Below are positions 47,193 to 56,132 of a DNA stretch of 64,000 bases, piece by piece (positions within the stretch are counted from its first letter, which is position 1; every line of letters begins with the position of its first letter). This DNA is from Salinarimonas rosea DSM 21201 (lineage in GTDB: Bacteria > Pseudomonadota > Alphaproteobacteria > Rhizobiales > Beijerinckiaceae): NCBI RefSeq assembly GCF_000429045.1, contig NZ_KE386841.1:349666-413665 (forward strand), written 5' to 3'. The translations under genes and the position numbers were made by a program. The notes under the pieces were generated by a model. That model worked only from the letters and a program-made list of their open reading frames with translations. It did no database searches and was not told the DNA's origin.

Positions 47193-48530
47193 ATGACCTC
47201 TCCCTCCACGCACGTTCTCCACCGCACGCTCTCCCATACCTATCCTGTCGCCGTCTGGGGGGAAGGGATCACGATCCGCGACAGCGAGGGGCGCGCCTAC
47301 ATCGACGCGAGCGGCGGCGCCGCGGTGTCCTGCCTCGGGCACGGCCACCCCGAGGTCGGCGCCGCGATGAAGCGCCAGATCGATGCGCTCTCCTACGCTC
47401 ATACGAGCTTCTTCACGACCGAGGTCGCCGAGCGGCTCGCCGCCCATCTCGTCGACCGTGCGCCGCAGGGGATCTCGCACGCCTATTTCGTCTCCGGCGG
47501 ATCGGAGGCGATGGAGGCGGCGCTGAAGATGGCGCGGCAATACTTCGTCGAGACCGGCGAGCCGCAGCGGCGCGTCTTCGTCGCCCGTCGCCAGTCCTAC
47601 CACGGCAACACCCTGGGCGCGCTCGCGGTCGGCGGCAACGAGTGGCGGCGCGCCCAGTTCGCGCCGCTGCTGGTGGACGCGCACCACGTCTCCCCGACCT
47701 ACGCCTATCGCAACCGGCGCGCCGACGAGACCCTCGAGGCCTACGGCGCGCGGCTCGCCGCCGAGCTCGAGGAGACGCTGCTGCGGGTGGGGCCGGACAG
47801 CGTCATCGGCTTCGTGGCGGAGACGGTGGGCGGGGCGACGGCGGGCGCGCTCGAGCCGCCGCCCGGCTACTTCGCCCGCGTGCGCGAGATCTGCGACCGG
47901 CACGGGGTGCTCCTGATCCTCGACGAGGTGATGTGCGGCATGGGCCGAACCGGGACGCTGCACGCCTGCGAGCAGGAGGGCGTCGCCCCCGACCTGATGG
48001 CGATCGCCAAGGGCATGGGGGGCGGCTACGCGCCGATCGGCGCGACGCTCGTCTCCGAGCGGATCGTTGGCGCCTTCCAGGCGGGATCGGGCCTCTTCCA
48101 GCACGGCCACACCTATCTCGGCCACGCGGTCGCCTGCGCGGCCGCGCTCGCGGTGCAGACCGTCATCGAGCGCGACGGGCTCCTCGCGAACGTCCGCGCC
48201 ATGGGCGCGGCGATGCGCGAGGACCTCGTGGCACGCTTCGGGGCGCACCGGCACGTCGGCGACATCCGCGGGCGCGGCCTGTTCCAGGCGATCGAGCTCG
48301 TCGCGGACCGCGGCACGAAGGAGCCCTTCGACCCGGCGCGCAAGCTCCACGCCCGCATCAAGCGCGAGGCGATGGCGCGGGGGCTCATGGTCTACCCGAT
48401 GGGCGGCACGATCGACGGCAGGCGCGGCGACCACGTGCTGCTGGCGCCGCCCTACATCGTGTCCCGCGCCGACGTGACCGAGATCGTCGACCGGCTCGGC
48501 GCGGCGGTGGACGCGGCCCTCGCAGAGTGA
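47193..48530 (+). CDS. Class III (omega) aminotransferase, PLP-dependent
   Basis: The 445-residue enzyme belongs to fold-type I class III aminotransferases. Markers are the N-terminal DASGGAAVSCLGHGHP, SGGSEAMEAALK near 101-112, YHGNT near 136-140, Asp244 in LILDEVMCGMGRTG that holds the pyridine nitrogen, and Lys273 in AIAKGMGGGYAPIG forming the Schiff base. The late GRGLFQAIEL segment is also typical. The amino donor and acceptor are unclear; relatives act on beta-alanine, taurine, GABA or 2,4-diaminobutyrate. The ATG at 47193 is preferred to a TTG two codons earlier. Confidence 0.9.
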   Translation: MTSPSTHVLHRTLSHTYPVAVWGEGITIRDSEGRAYIDASGGAAVSCLGHGHPEVGAAMKRQIDALSYAHTSFFTTEVAERLAAHLVDRAPQGISHAYFVSGGSEAMEAALKMARQYFVETGEPQRRVFVARRQSYHGNTLGALAVGGNEWRRAQFAPLLVDAHHVSPTYAYRNRRADETLEAYGARLAAELEETLLRVGPDSVIGFVAETVGGATAGALEPPPGYFARVREICDRHGVLLILDEVMCGMGRTGTLHACEQEGVAPDLMAIAKGMGGGYAPIGATLVSERIVGAFQAGSGLFQHGHTYLGHAVACAAALAVQTVIERDGLLANVRAMGAAMREDLVARFGAHRHVGDIRGRGLFQAIELVADRGTKEPFDPARKLHARIKREAMARGLMVYPMGGTIDGRRGDHVLLAPPYIVSRADVTEIVDRLGAAVDAALAE

Positions 48531-48579
48531 CGCGTCCCGTGCCCTGCGCCACCGCCCGACGGGCGTCCGCGGCAGCGCA

Positions 48580-48903
48580 TCAGAAGCGGGGCAGGCGCAG
48601 CGGCGGAACCGGCCCGGGCGCCGGGGCGGGGCGGTCGGAGAACGGGTCGATGACGATGCCGATCGGGCCGAGGGGGTAGGGGGACTCCCGCGCCACCTCG
48701 GCGCAGAAGGTCTGCGGCCCCACCGCCCAGCGGCCGTTCGGCGCCGAGCGCGGCAGGACGATGCCGTAGCTCCAGGCCTCGCCGCCGCACGCGCGCGGCG
48801 TCGCGACGGCCTCGTCGGCCGCCGCGGGCGTTGCGAGCGTCACGCTGGACAGCGCGAGCGCCGCCGCGGCTGCCGTGCGGCGGATGTTAACGAGCATCGG
48901 CAT
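48580..48903 (-). CDS. Hypothetical exported protein, 107 residues
   Basis: The product starts with a clear signal peptide (about residues 1-25, cut near TPAAADEA) and has two cysteines (CGGEAW and FCAEV) that could form a disulfide. A Pro-rich C-terminus follows. The start at 48903 has only a weak ribosome site, and a second ATG two codons later is equally possible. No family is recognised. It is convergent with the aminotransferase gene and divergent from the GGDEF gene. Confidence 0.65.
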   Translation of the reverse strand: MPMLVNIRRTAAAAALALSSVTLATPAAADEAVATPRACGGEAWSYGIVLPRSAPNGRWAVGPQTFCAEVARESPYPLGPIGIVIDPFSDRPAPAPGPVPPLRLPRF

Positions 48904-49101
48904 CTCTTCGTCCCGTTTCGGCACGCAGGCGGGGTGGATCGCACCGGCTGCCGCAAGGTCCGTGCCCCGCCAAGCGGCGCGAATCCCGGGCGCGCGCTCG
49001 AAAAACCCGCCGAAACGGAACAATTCGACGGATCGCCTTCACCGCGTCGCATGGGGGGCGGGGCTAGCGTCGTCCCCGTCAACGAGGGCTGATTCGGTTC
49101 G

Positions 49102-50532
49102 ATGATTCCAACCGTCCATACCAGCGACATACGCGATCATGCCACCGCCCCAGAGGCCGGCGCGATCCTCGATGCCTTCGCGGAGCTCGCCGGCGACGAC
49201 GGGCGCGCGCCTGTCGACGCGCTGTTCGCACGCCTGGACGAGGCGGTCGCCAGCGGCATCGAGCTGCTCGAGCCCTGGGGAGACGACGACTGGTTCTACC
49301 TGCGCTACGGCCCCGCGGTGACCGCGACCTACGGCCTCGACATGGCCGGGCGGCTCGTCTCCGAGATGCCGGAGCCGTCCGCCCAGGCCTATCGCGAGCT
49401 GCTCCACCGGGTTCGCCGCGAGCGCAAGCCCATGCTCGCCGTGCTGCAGTCGCTCGCGGTCCAGCGCGTGCGCTCTTGGGAGAAGCTGATCCTGCCCTGC
49501 AAGGCGCCCTGCGGCGCCGACCGGATCGCCACCTTCGTCACCGCCCGGCTCTCGCGCGAGGACCTGCTCACCGCCGTGCTCGAGGCCTCGCAGGACGGCA
49601 TCATGAGCGTGCGCGCGGTGCGGGACCCCCAGGGGCGCGTCGTCGACGCGGTGATCGTCACGGCGAACCAGCAGGCATCCGAGTATTCCGGCCACCCGGT
49701 GTGGCGCCTCGTCCACGGCTCCTTCAAGGCCCTCTTCCCGGGCCTCGTCGCGCGGCGCGTCTGGGAGCGGTGCGTGCGGGTGATCGAGGAGCGCGCCACC
49801 GAGCGCTTCGAGATCAACATCTCGCATCGGCGCCTCGACACCTGGCTGCGGGTGACGATCGTGCCCCTCGACGACGGCTTCGTGATCTCGTTCTGCGACG
49901 TCACCGACCTGAAATACGCGCTGATCGAGGCGGAATGCTCGCGCGAGGAGCTCGCCGCAGAGATCGAGCAGCGCCTCGCGCTGGAGCAGGAGCTGCGCCG
50001 GCTCTCGCACACCGACGAGCTGACCCAGACGCTGAACCGCCGCGGGTTCGACGCGGCGCTGCGTCGCGAGCTCGCGCTCGCCGGCCGCTACCAGCGTCCG
50101 TTCTCGCTCGTCGCCGTCGACATCGACCACTTCAAGCGCATCAACGACGTGCACGGCCACGCCGCCGGCGACCGGGTGCTCGGCGCCGTCGCCGAGCTGC
50201 TGCGCTCCGCGGTGCGCGCCGACACCGACGTCATCGGCCGCATCGGCGGCGAGGAGTTCGTGCTGCTCCTGCCCTCCACCCGCAAGGAAGGCGCCATGGC
50301 GCTGGCGGAGCGCATCCGCGAGCGGCTCGCCGCGCGTAGCTTCGACGTCGCCGGCGTGCGGATCTCGGTCTCGGCGAGCTTCGGCGTCGCGGAGGGCGCG
50401 CCGGACGCGGACGAGGACTCCGTCCTGCGTGCCGCCGACGCGGCGCTCTACGCGGCCAAGCGCTCGGGCCGCAACCGCGTCTGCCTCGCCCGGCCGCCGG
50501 CGGAGGTGGTGCGTCCGCAGCTGGCGAGCTGA
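49102..50532 (+). CDS. Diguanylate cyclase with PAS-like sensor domains
   Basis: The 476-residue protein lacks membrane segments. Residues ~50-148 and ~155-270 look like two PAS-type domains, the second ending in FCDVTDLK; a short coiled coil (275-300) leads into a GGDEF domain with the active site GGEEF at 382-386. The substrate-binding DIDHFKRIND and the Gly-rich hinge are intact, so it should make cyclic-di-GMP. The inhibitory RxxD site expected five residues before GGEEF is not present (ADTD instead). The signal sensed is unknown. Confidence 0.9.
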   Translation: MIPTVHTSDIRDHATAPEAGAILDAFAELAGDDGRAPVDALFARLDEAVASGIELLEPWGDDDWFYLRYGPAVTATYGLDMAGRLVSEMPEPSAQAYRELLHRVRRERKPMLAVLQSLAVQRVRSWEKLILPCKAPCGADRIATFVTARLSREDLLTAVLEASQDGIMSVRAVRDPQGRVVDAVIVTANQQASEYSGHPVWRLVHGSFKALFPGLVARRVWERCVRVIEERATERFEINISHRRLDTWLRVTIVPLDDGFVISFCDVTDLKYALIEAECSREELAAEIEQRLALEQELRRLSHTDELTQTLNRRGFDAALRRELALAGRYQRPFSLVAVDIDHFKRINDVHGHAAGDRVLGAVAELLRSAVRADTDVIGRIGGEEFVLLLPSTRKEGAMALAERIRERLAARSFDVAGVRISVSASFGVAEGAPDADEDSVLRAADAALYAAKRSGRNRVCLARPPAEVVRPQLAS

Positions 50533-50653
50533 CCGCGCGCGCCCCGCGGCTCGTGCGGCCCCCCGCGGCACGGCCGCGCTCGCTGCCCTCTTGAACCGCA
50601 TGCCCTCCCGGTCCAAACCTGTCGGCCTCGACAACGACCGGGGACGCAAGACG

Positions 50654-52291
50654 ATGGACGTGGACGGCGCCGAGGAGACGAGCGGCGCTCACGCGCTCGC
50701 GCGCATGCTGCAGGCCCACGGGGCCGGGCCGATCTTCGTTCCGGGCGGGCTCTCCGGCGACCCGCTCGACCGTGCCGTCGCCGCGCTCGGCCTCGCCTAT
50801 GCCCCGATCGTCGACGCCCGCGCCGCCGCCTTCGCGGCCGATGCCTATGCCGAGGCCTCGGGGCGGGTCGGGCTCCTGATGCTGCCGCGCTCGGCGGACG
50901 CGACCGAGCTCGCCTGCGGCCTGCGTGTCGCGCGGGAGGCGGGCTCGCCCGTGATCGCGCTCCTGCCCGAGCCAGACGCCGTCGCGGCCGGCGTGCTCGC
51001 AGCGACTTGCAAGGAGGTGCTGCGCCTCGCCGCCGCCGCGGACGTGCCGGCCCTCGTGCGCCGCGCCTTCATCGCCGCGACGACCGGGCGACCCGGTCCC
51101 GTCGTCCTCGTCCTTCCCGCCGCGGCCCTGGCGGAGTCCGCGACCTTCGTCCCCGCCGACCTCGTCGAGCACGGCCGATTCGAATCCGCCTCGGCTCTGC
51201 GCGCGCGCCCCGACCTCGAGGCGCTGAACGAGGCGGCGGATCGGCTCGCCGTCGCCGAGCGTCCGCTGGTGCTCGCGGGACCCGACGTCCATGTCTCGCG
51301 CGCCGCCAAGGCGCTGCAGGACCTGGCCGAGAAGCACGCGCTTCCCGTCGCCCACACGCCCGGCGGCAACGGCGCCGTCGCCTGCGCGGCGGACGCCGCC
51401 GCCGGCCTCCTCGCACCCGGCACGGCGGCGGCACGGGCGCTCCCCGACGCCGATCTGGTGCTCGCCATCGGCGGCGCCCTCGACGAGATCGCGGCGGACG
51501 CGCCGGACCTGCTCGGCTTTCCCGCGCAAGTCGTCGCCCTCGAGGCGCGGGCGGAGGCGATCGGGCGGGCGCGAGCGGTCTCCGTCCCGCTCTGGGGAGA
51601 CCCGCGGGCGGGGATCGAGGCGCTGGCGCACGTGCTCGAGAAGCGCGGCGCCGAGCCGCCGGCGGCCCGTGCGGACTGGGCGCGCGAGGTCGCCGCGGCG
51701 GCGCAGGCGGAGCGCCGCGACGCGGCCGAGCGGCTGCGCGGCGAGCCGGGCGAGCCGACCCGCGCCCGGCTCGTCTCGCTGCTCGACGAGTACATGCCCG
51801 CAGACGGGCTCCTGCTGGTCGACCCGGGAGCGGAGGCGCGGGCGGCGCGGGCCGGATACACGGTGAAGCGCTGCGGGCGCGGGCTCATCGCGGCGCGCGA
51901 CCCCGGGGCGGAGGGCTCCGCCTTCGCCGCCGCGATCGGCGCCGCGCTCGCCGCGCCGGGGCGCGTCGTCGTGGCGCTGGCGAGCGAGCGCGGCGCGGCC
52001 CGCGCGCTCGGCACGCTGGCGAGCGCCCGGCGGCTCGGGCTGCCGGTCAACCTCGTCGTCGCCAACGCGAGCGCGGCCCGTGCCGCCCTCGATCCGGAGG
52101 GGGAGGGCGCCGCGTCGGACCTCGTCGAGACGCGCTTCGACGAGGCCGCGCGCGGACTCGGCTGCCTCGGGCTCAGGGCCGAGAGCGCGGACGATCTGGC
52201 GACTTCGCTCGAGCGAGCGCTGTCGTTTCGCGACGGGCCGGCGCTCGTCGACGTGAAGATCGCGTCCGAGGCCGATCTCGACGAGAGTTGA
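50654..52291 (+). CDS. Degenerate thiamine-diphosphate enzyme-like protein (acetolactate synthase fold)
   Basis: The 545-residue protein has the three-domain plan of acetolactate-synthase-like enzymes: a Pyr domain (GPIFVPGGLSGDPLDRA... ), a central domain with RPLVLAGPDV, and a PP domain. Key residues are missing. The catalytic Glu of the Pyr domain is Ala55 (VDARAAAFAADAYAEASG instead of the HEQ pattern). The thiamine-diphosphate motif GDG...NN is replaced by ASERG (443-447) and VANAS (469-473). It is probably catalytically dead towards usual substrates, with a binding or regulatory role. The ATG at 50654 has GGGGA upstream; another at 50600 is possible. Confidence 0.7.
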   Translation: MDVDGAEETSGAHALARMLQAHGAGPIFVPGGLSGDPLDRAVAALGLAYAPIVDARAAAFAADAYAEASGRVGLLMLPRSADATELACGLRVAREAGSPVIALLPEPDAVAAGVLAATCKEVLRLAAAADVPALVRRAFIAATTGRPGPVVLVLPAAALAESATFVPADLVEHGRFESASALRARPDLEALNEAADRLAVAERPLVLAGPDVHVSRAAKALQDLAEKHALPVAHTPGGNGAVACAADAAAGLLAPGTAAARALPDADLVLAIGGALDEIAADAPDLLGFPAQVVALEARAEAIGRARAVSVPLWGDPRAGIEALAHVLEKRGAEPPAARADWAREVAAAAQAERRDAAERLRGEPGEPTRARLVSLLDEYMPADGLLLVDPGAEARAARAGYTVKRCGRGLIAARDPGAEGSAFAAAIGAALAAPGRVVVALASERGAARALGTLASARRLGLPVNLVVANASAARAALDPEGEGAASDLVETRFDEAARGLGCLGLRAESADDLATSLERALSFRDGPALVDVKIASEADLDES

Positions 52292-52426
52292 AGCGTGCTC
52301 GCGATCGCCTCACGCAAACGGGACCGCGCGTGAATGAGGCTTTTGTGGCGCGCGCCGCGGATACGGGCATTCTCCGCTCGACCCCGACCGCGATCGCCGC
52401 GGCGGCCAGCGAGCGGAGACCGAGCC

Positions 52427-53863
52427 ATGACCGCCATCCCCTCCGACATCCTCCACGCCGACCTGTGCGTGATCGGCGGCGGCTCCGGCGGGCTCTCCGT
52501 CGCCGCGGGCGCCGCGCAGATGGGTGCCCGCGTCGTGCTCGTCGAGAAGCACAAGATGGGTGGGGATTGCCTCAACACCGGCTGCGTCCCCTCCAAGGCG
52601 CTCCTCGCCGCCGGGCACGCCGCGCAGGCGGTGCGCACGTCCGGGCGCTTCGGCGTCAACGGCCACGAGCCGGTGATCGACTTCCGCAAGGTGCGCGACC
52701 ACGTGCAGGGCGTCATCGCCGGGATCGCGCCGCACGACAGCCCCGAGCGCTTCCGCGGGCTCGGCGTCACCGTGATCGAGGCGCCCGCGTGCTTCCTCGA
52801 CGCCCGGACCGTGGACGCGGGCGGGCAGCGCATCGTGGCGCGGCGCTTCGTCGTGGCGACGGGCTCCTCGCCCGCCGTGCCGCCGATCCCGGGGCTGGCC
52901 GAGACGCCCTATTTCACCAACGAGACGCTGTTCGAGAACGGCGAGCGGATCGAGCACCTCGTCGTCGTCGGCGGCGGCCCCATCGGTCTCGAGATGGCGC
53001 AGGCGCATCGCCGGCTCGGCTCGGCGGTGACCGTGCTCGACGCCGCGCGCGTGCTCGTCCGCGACGACGCGGAAGCCGCCGCCATCGTGCGCGACCGGCT
53101 CGTCGCGGAGGGCGTCTCCATCCGCGAGTACGTCAAGATCGAGCGGGTCGACCGGGCGGGCAACGGCGTCGCGGTCACGATCCTGGAGGACGGCGAGACG
53201 CGGCGCATCGAGGGCTCGCACCTCCTCGTCGCCACCGGCCGGCGCGCCAACGTCTCGGGCCTCGCGCTGGAGGCGGCGGGCATCGACTACGGGCCCCGCG
53301 GCATCACGGTCGACGCGCGCCTGCGCACCACGAACAAGCGCGTCTTCGCCATCGGCGACGTCGCGGGCGGGCCGCAATTCACCCATGTCGCCGGCTATCA
53401 CGCGGGCGTCGTCGTGCGCCAGGCGCTGTTCCACCTGCCGGCCAAGGCGAACCACGACGCCGTGCCGTGGGTGACCTACGCGGACCCCGAGCTCGCCCAT
53501 GTCGGGCTGAACGCCGCCGAGGCCGAGAAGCGCGGCGTGCCCCACACGGTCGCGCGCTTCGCCTTCGCCGAGAACGACCGCGCGCGGGCCGAGCGCGAGA
53601 CGGAGGGCTTCGCCAAGGTCGTCGTCGGCCGCGGCGGGCGGGTGCTCGGGGCGACCATCGTCGGCGCGCACGCGGGCGAGCTGATCCTGCCCTGGGTGCT
53701 CGCCGTGACGCAGAAGATGAAGATCGCCGCGGTCGCGAGCGCGATCGCGCCCTATCCGACCCTGTCGGAAGTCTCCAAGCGCGCCGCCGGCGCACACTTC
53801 ACCCCGAGCCTGTTCTCCGAGCGCACGCGCAAGGTCGTGCGCTTCCTGCAGCGCTGGACCTGA
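52427..53863 (+). CDS. FAD-dependent pyridine nucleotide-disulfide oxidoreductase (MerA/Lpd-like)
   Basis: The 478-residue flavoprotein has the FAD dinucleotide motif VIGGGSGGL at 15-23, the redox disulfide GGDCLNTGCVPSK (Cys48, Cys53), an NAD(P) motif VVVGGGPIGLEMA, and the second FAD motif FAIGDVAGG. The C-terminal dimer domain has Tyr443 (PYPTLSE) where dihydrolipoamide dehydrogenase and glutathione reductase have the catalytic His. So it is closer to mercuric-reductase-like or uncharacterised oxidoreductases. It lacks an N-terminal heavy-metal domain. The ATG at 52427 follows GGAGA. A YHS-domain gene is 38 bp downstream. Confidence 0.87.
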   Translation: MTAIPSDILHADLCVIGGGSGGLSVAAGAAQMGARVVLVEKHKMGGDCLNTGCVPSKALLAAGHAAQAVRTSGRFGVNGHEPVIDFRKVRDHVQGVIAGIAPHDSPERFRGLGVTVIEAPACFLDARTVDAGGQRIVARRFVVATGSSPAVPPIPGLAETPYFTNETLFENGERIEHLVVVGGGPIGLEMAQAHRRLGSAVTVLDAARVLVRDDAEAAAIVRDRLVAEGVSIREYVKIERVDRAGNGVAVTILEDGETRRIEGSHLLVATGRRANVSGLALEAAGIDYGPRGITVDARLRTTNKRVFAIGDVAGGPQFTHVAGYHAGVVVRQALFHLPAKANHDAVPWVTYADPELAHVGLNAAEAEKRGVPHTVARFAFAENDRARAERETEGFAKVVVGRGGRVLGATIVGAHAGELILPWVLAVTQKMKIAAVASAIAPYPTLSEVSKRAAGAHFTPSLFSERTRKVVRFLQRWT

Positions 53864-53901
53864 CCCGACCCCGACGACCCGTCGATCCGGAGGTGCCCCC
53901 A

Positions 53902-54375
53902 ATGACGACCCTGTCCCGCCGCGGCCTCCTCGCCCTGCCGCTCGCCGTCGCCGCCGCGGCCACCCTGCGCGCCGCCCCCGCCCGCGCGGCCGCCGACCCG
54001 GTCTATACCGGGCGCTTCTCCAGCCTCGCGCTCGGCGGCTACGATGCCGTCGCCTACTTCCGCGAGGGGCGCCCGGTGGAGGGCTCGCGCGATCATACGG
54101 TGGAGTGGAACGGCGCCACCTGGCGCTTCGCCTCCGCCGACAACCGCGCCGCCTTCGAGGCCGACCCGGAGGGCTTCGCGCCGCAATACGGCGGCTACTG
54201 CGCCTGGGCGACGGCGGAGGGCTACCGCGCGCCGGGAAACCCGGACTACTGGCGCATCGTCGACGGCAAGCTCTACGTCAACTTCGACGGCAACGTGCAG
54301 CGCACCTGGGAGACCGACATCCCGGGCTTCATCGCCCGCGCCGACGCGAACTGGCCGGGCATCCTGGCGGACTGA
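53902..54375 (+). CDS. Tat-exported YHS domain protein
   Basis: The 157-residue protein has an N-terminal twin-arginine signal (LSRRGLLALPLA, residues 4-15, cut near ARAAADP). The YHS-like domain that follows has LGGYDAVAYF, GATWRFASADNRAAFEADP and the end YGGYCAWA. Such domains often bind metals. A conserved C-terminal stretch (NPDYWRIVDGKLYVNF) is shared by secreted YHS proteins. It is 38 bp behind the flavoprotein gene and probably co-transcribed, suggesting a link to metal or redox handling. Confidence 0.87.
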   Translation: MTTLSRRGLLALPLAVAAAATLRAAPARAAADPVYTGRFSSLALGGYDAVAYFREGRPVEGSRDHTVEWNGATWRFASADNRAAFEADPEGFAPQYGGYCAWATAEGYRAPGNPDYWRIVDGKLYVNFDGNVQRTWETDIPGFIARADANWPGILAD

Positions 54376-54414
54376 CGGGAGGCGTTCCCGCTCCTCCGCG
54401 GTCGGGGCGCGAGC

Positions 54415-55185
54415 CTATCCGACGCGCCGGAGCCAGGCGCTCGGCCAGCCCGTGATCGGGCGGTCCAGCGCGCTCTCGTTGAAGCGCCAGGCGGGCGGGG
54501 CCAGCGCGAAGTCGGGCCGTCGGGCGGCGAACTCCTCGGCGGCGGCGGCGGGGTTGTCGTCGACCCATTCGGGCTTGCCGCGCGGCGCGTCGGCCACCTC
54601 GCGCATGATGCCGTCGGTCGCGACGATGAAGCTGCCCGGCGTCACCAGCGGCGCATAGGCCTCGAGCTCGCGGGCGACGTGCGCCCTGGTGTGGTTCGAA
54701 TCGAGGATGACCATCACCCGCTCGCCCGGGCGGATCAGCGCGCGCACGGCGTCGACGATCTCGGGGGCGGCCGAATCGCCCTCGATCAGGGCGATCATCG
54801 GCGCGAGCGGGTGCGCCTCGATCGCCTCGCGGTTGTGCGGGCGGATCTCGATGTCGACGCCCACGACGAGGCGCCCGAAGCCCATCGCCTTCATCAGCCC
54901 GGCCGAGAACACGAGCGAGCCGCCGTGGGCGACGCCGGTCTCGACGATCACGTCGGGCCTGACCGCGCAGATCGCCTCCTGCGTCCGCACCATGTCCTCG
55001 GGATGCTGGATGATGGGCCGGTCGAGCCAGGTGAAGGTGTAGGGGTACTTCGCGTTCCAGCTCGTGCGCAGCCAGACGTCGGAGATCAGCTCGAAGGCGT
55101 CCTTGCCCCACAGGTCGAGGGTGCGCGCCGCGCCGTCCTCCTCGACGGCGAGGGTGCGGGCGTCGGTGTCGATGGTGATCCTCAT
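54415..55185 (-). CDS. CmcI-family SAM-dependent (O-)methyltransferase
   Basis: The 256-residue protein matches the cephalosporin-hydroxylase/rhamnosyl O-methyltransferase family: VIVETGVAHGGS near residue 80 as the SAM loop, VVGVDIEIRPHNR, ILDSNHTRAHV near 160 and the late FNESALDRPITGWPSAWLRR. It is the last gene of the six-gene deoxysugar operon and overlaps the preceding gene by four bases (ATGA). By context it probably O-methylates the sugar product, either as nucleotide sugar or after transfer. Confidence 0.82.
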   Translation of the reverse strand: MRITIDTDARTLAVEEDGAARTLDLWGKDAFELISDVWLRTSWNAKYPYTFTWLDRPIIQHPEDMVRTQEAICAVRPDVIVETGVAHGGSLVFSAGLMKAMGFGRLVVGVDIEIRPHNREAIEAHPLAPMIALIEGDSAAPEIVDAVRALIRPGERVMVILDSNHTRAHVARELEAYAPLVTPGSFIVATDGIMREVADAPRGKPEWVDDNPAAAAEEFAARRPDFALAPPAWRFNESALDRPITGWPSAWLRRVG

Positions 55186-56132
55186 GGGCGTGCCTCCTGT
55201 TTGTGCGTCCGCTCGCGCCGCATCTCGTCCCGCACCGCCGCCACCGTGCGCGCGAGCCCGTCATCCAGGGAGACGGCCGGGCGGAAGCCGACCTCCGTGG
55301 TGAGCCGCGTCACCGCGGCGACCATGCTGTCGGGGTCGTGGGGCGGGCGCGGGCGGGCGCCGAGATCGACCCGGTTCGCGCCTCCGGCCTGCACGGCGAT
55401 GCGCGCGACCAGGTCGCGCAGCCGAACCGCCTCGCCGGAGCCGACGTTGACGGGACCCTCGACCGCGCTGTCGAGGAGCGCGGCGACCGCCTCGGCGATG
55501 TCGGACACGTAGAGGAAATCGCGCTCCTGCGTCCCCTCCGTCGTCGCGACCCGCTCGCCGGCGACGAGCGCGCGGGCGACGGAGCCGATCAGCTTGCCCG
55601 GCGGCTCGCCGGGGCCGTAGGGGGTGAACAGCCGCGCCCAGGCGAAGGAGATGCCGTGCGCCAGCGCCGCCGCGGTCCCCGCATGGAACAGCGCGGCCTT
55701 GGCGGCGCCGTAGGGGGTGGCGGGCCGGATCGGCGTCGTCGCCTCGTCGAGGCGCGCGTCGCCCGTCGCGTATTCCGCGCAGGTGCCGAGCCCGACCGCC
55801 CGACGCCCGCCCGCAGCGCCGAAGGCGTCGAGGAGGGCGGTGCCGGCTTCCAGCCAGGCGAGGTTCGCGGGGTCGCTCCAGAACCGGCCGGGCGTCGTCG
55901 TCCAGGCGCCGTGGACGAGCGCGTCGGGGCGCGCGCGCGCCACGAGCGCGCGGCAGGCGGCGGCATCCGTGAGGTCGGCGCGCTCCCAGGCCGCGACGCC
56001 CGCGACCACGGGAGGATCGGCCCGCGACGTCGTGCCGACGATGCGCCATCCGCGCCCGGCGAGCGCACCCGCGAGCGGGCGGCCGACGAAGCCCGTCGCG
56101 CCCGTGAGGAGGAGCGTGCCGCGCCCGCTCAC
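55182..56132 (-). CDS. NAD-dependent epimerase/dehydratase (probable 4-ketoreductase of deoxysugar pathway)
   Basis: The 316-residue extended SDR has TGATGFVG near residue 10, the active-site YGAAK, and conserved RLFTPYGPGE and RDFLYVSDIAEA. It starts with GTG at 56132, which overlaps the upstream stop as GTGA; an in-frame ATG further upstream lies in the preceding gene and was rejected. In this operon it most likely reduces the C4 ketone of the CDP-sugar after C-methylation and epimerisation, though a 4-epimerase role cannot be excluded. Confidence 0.82.
   Translation of the reverse strand: MSGRGTLLLTGATGFVGRPLAGALAGRGWRIVGTTSRADPPVVAGVAAWERADLTDAAACRALVARARPDALVHGAWTTTPGRFWSDPANLAWLEAGTALLDAFGAAGGRRAVGLGTCAEYATGDARLDEATTPIRPATPYGAAKAALFHAGTAAALAHGISFAWARLFTPYGPGEPPGKLIGSVARALVAGERVATTEGTQERDFLYVSDIAEAVAALLDSAVEGPVNVGSGEAVRLRDLVARIAVQAGGANRVDLGARPRPPHDPDSMVAAVTRLTTEVGFRPAVSLDDGLARTVAAVRDEMRRERTHKQEARP

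Noticed and set aside
54685..54705. tRNA T-loop-like GGTTCGAATC
   Set aside because: It lies inside the CmcI-type methyltransferase coding region and no cloverleaf can be folded around it.
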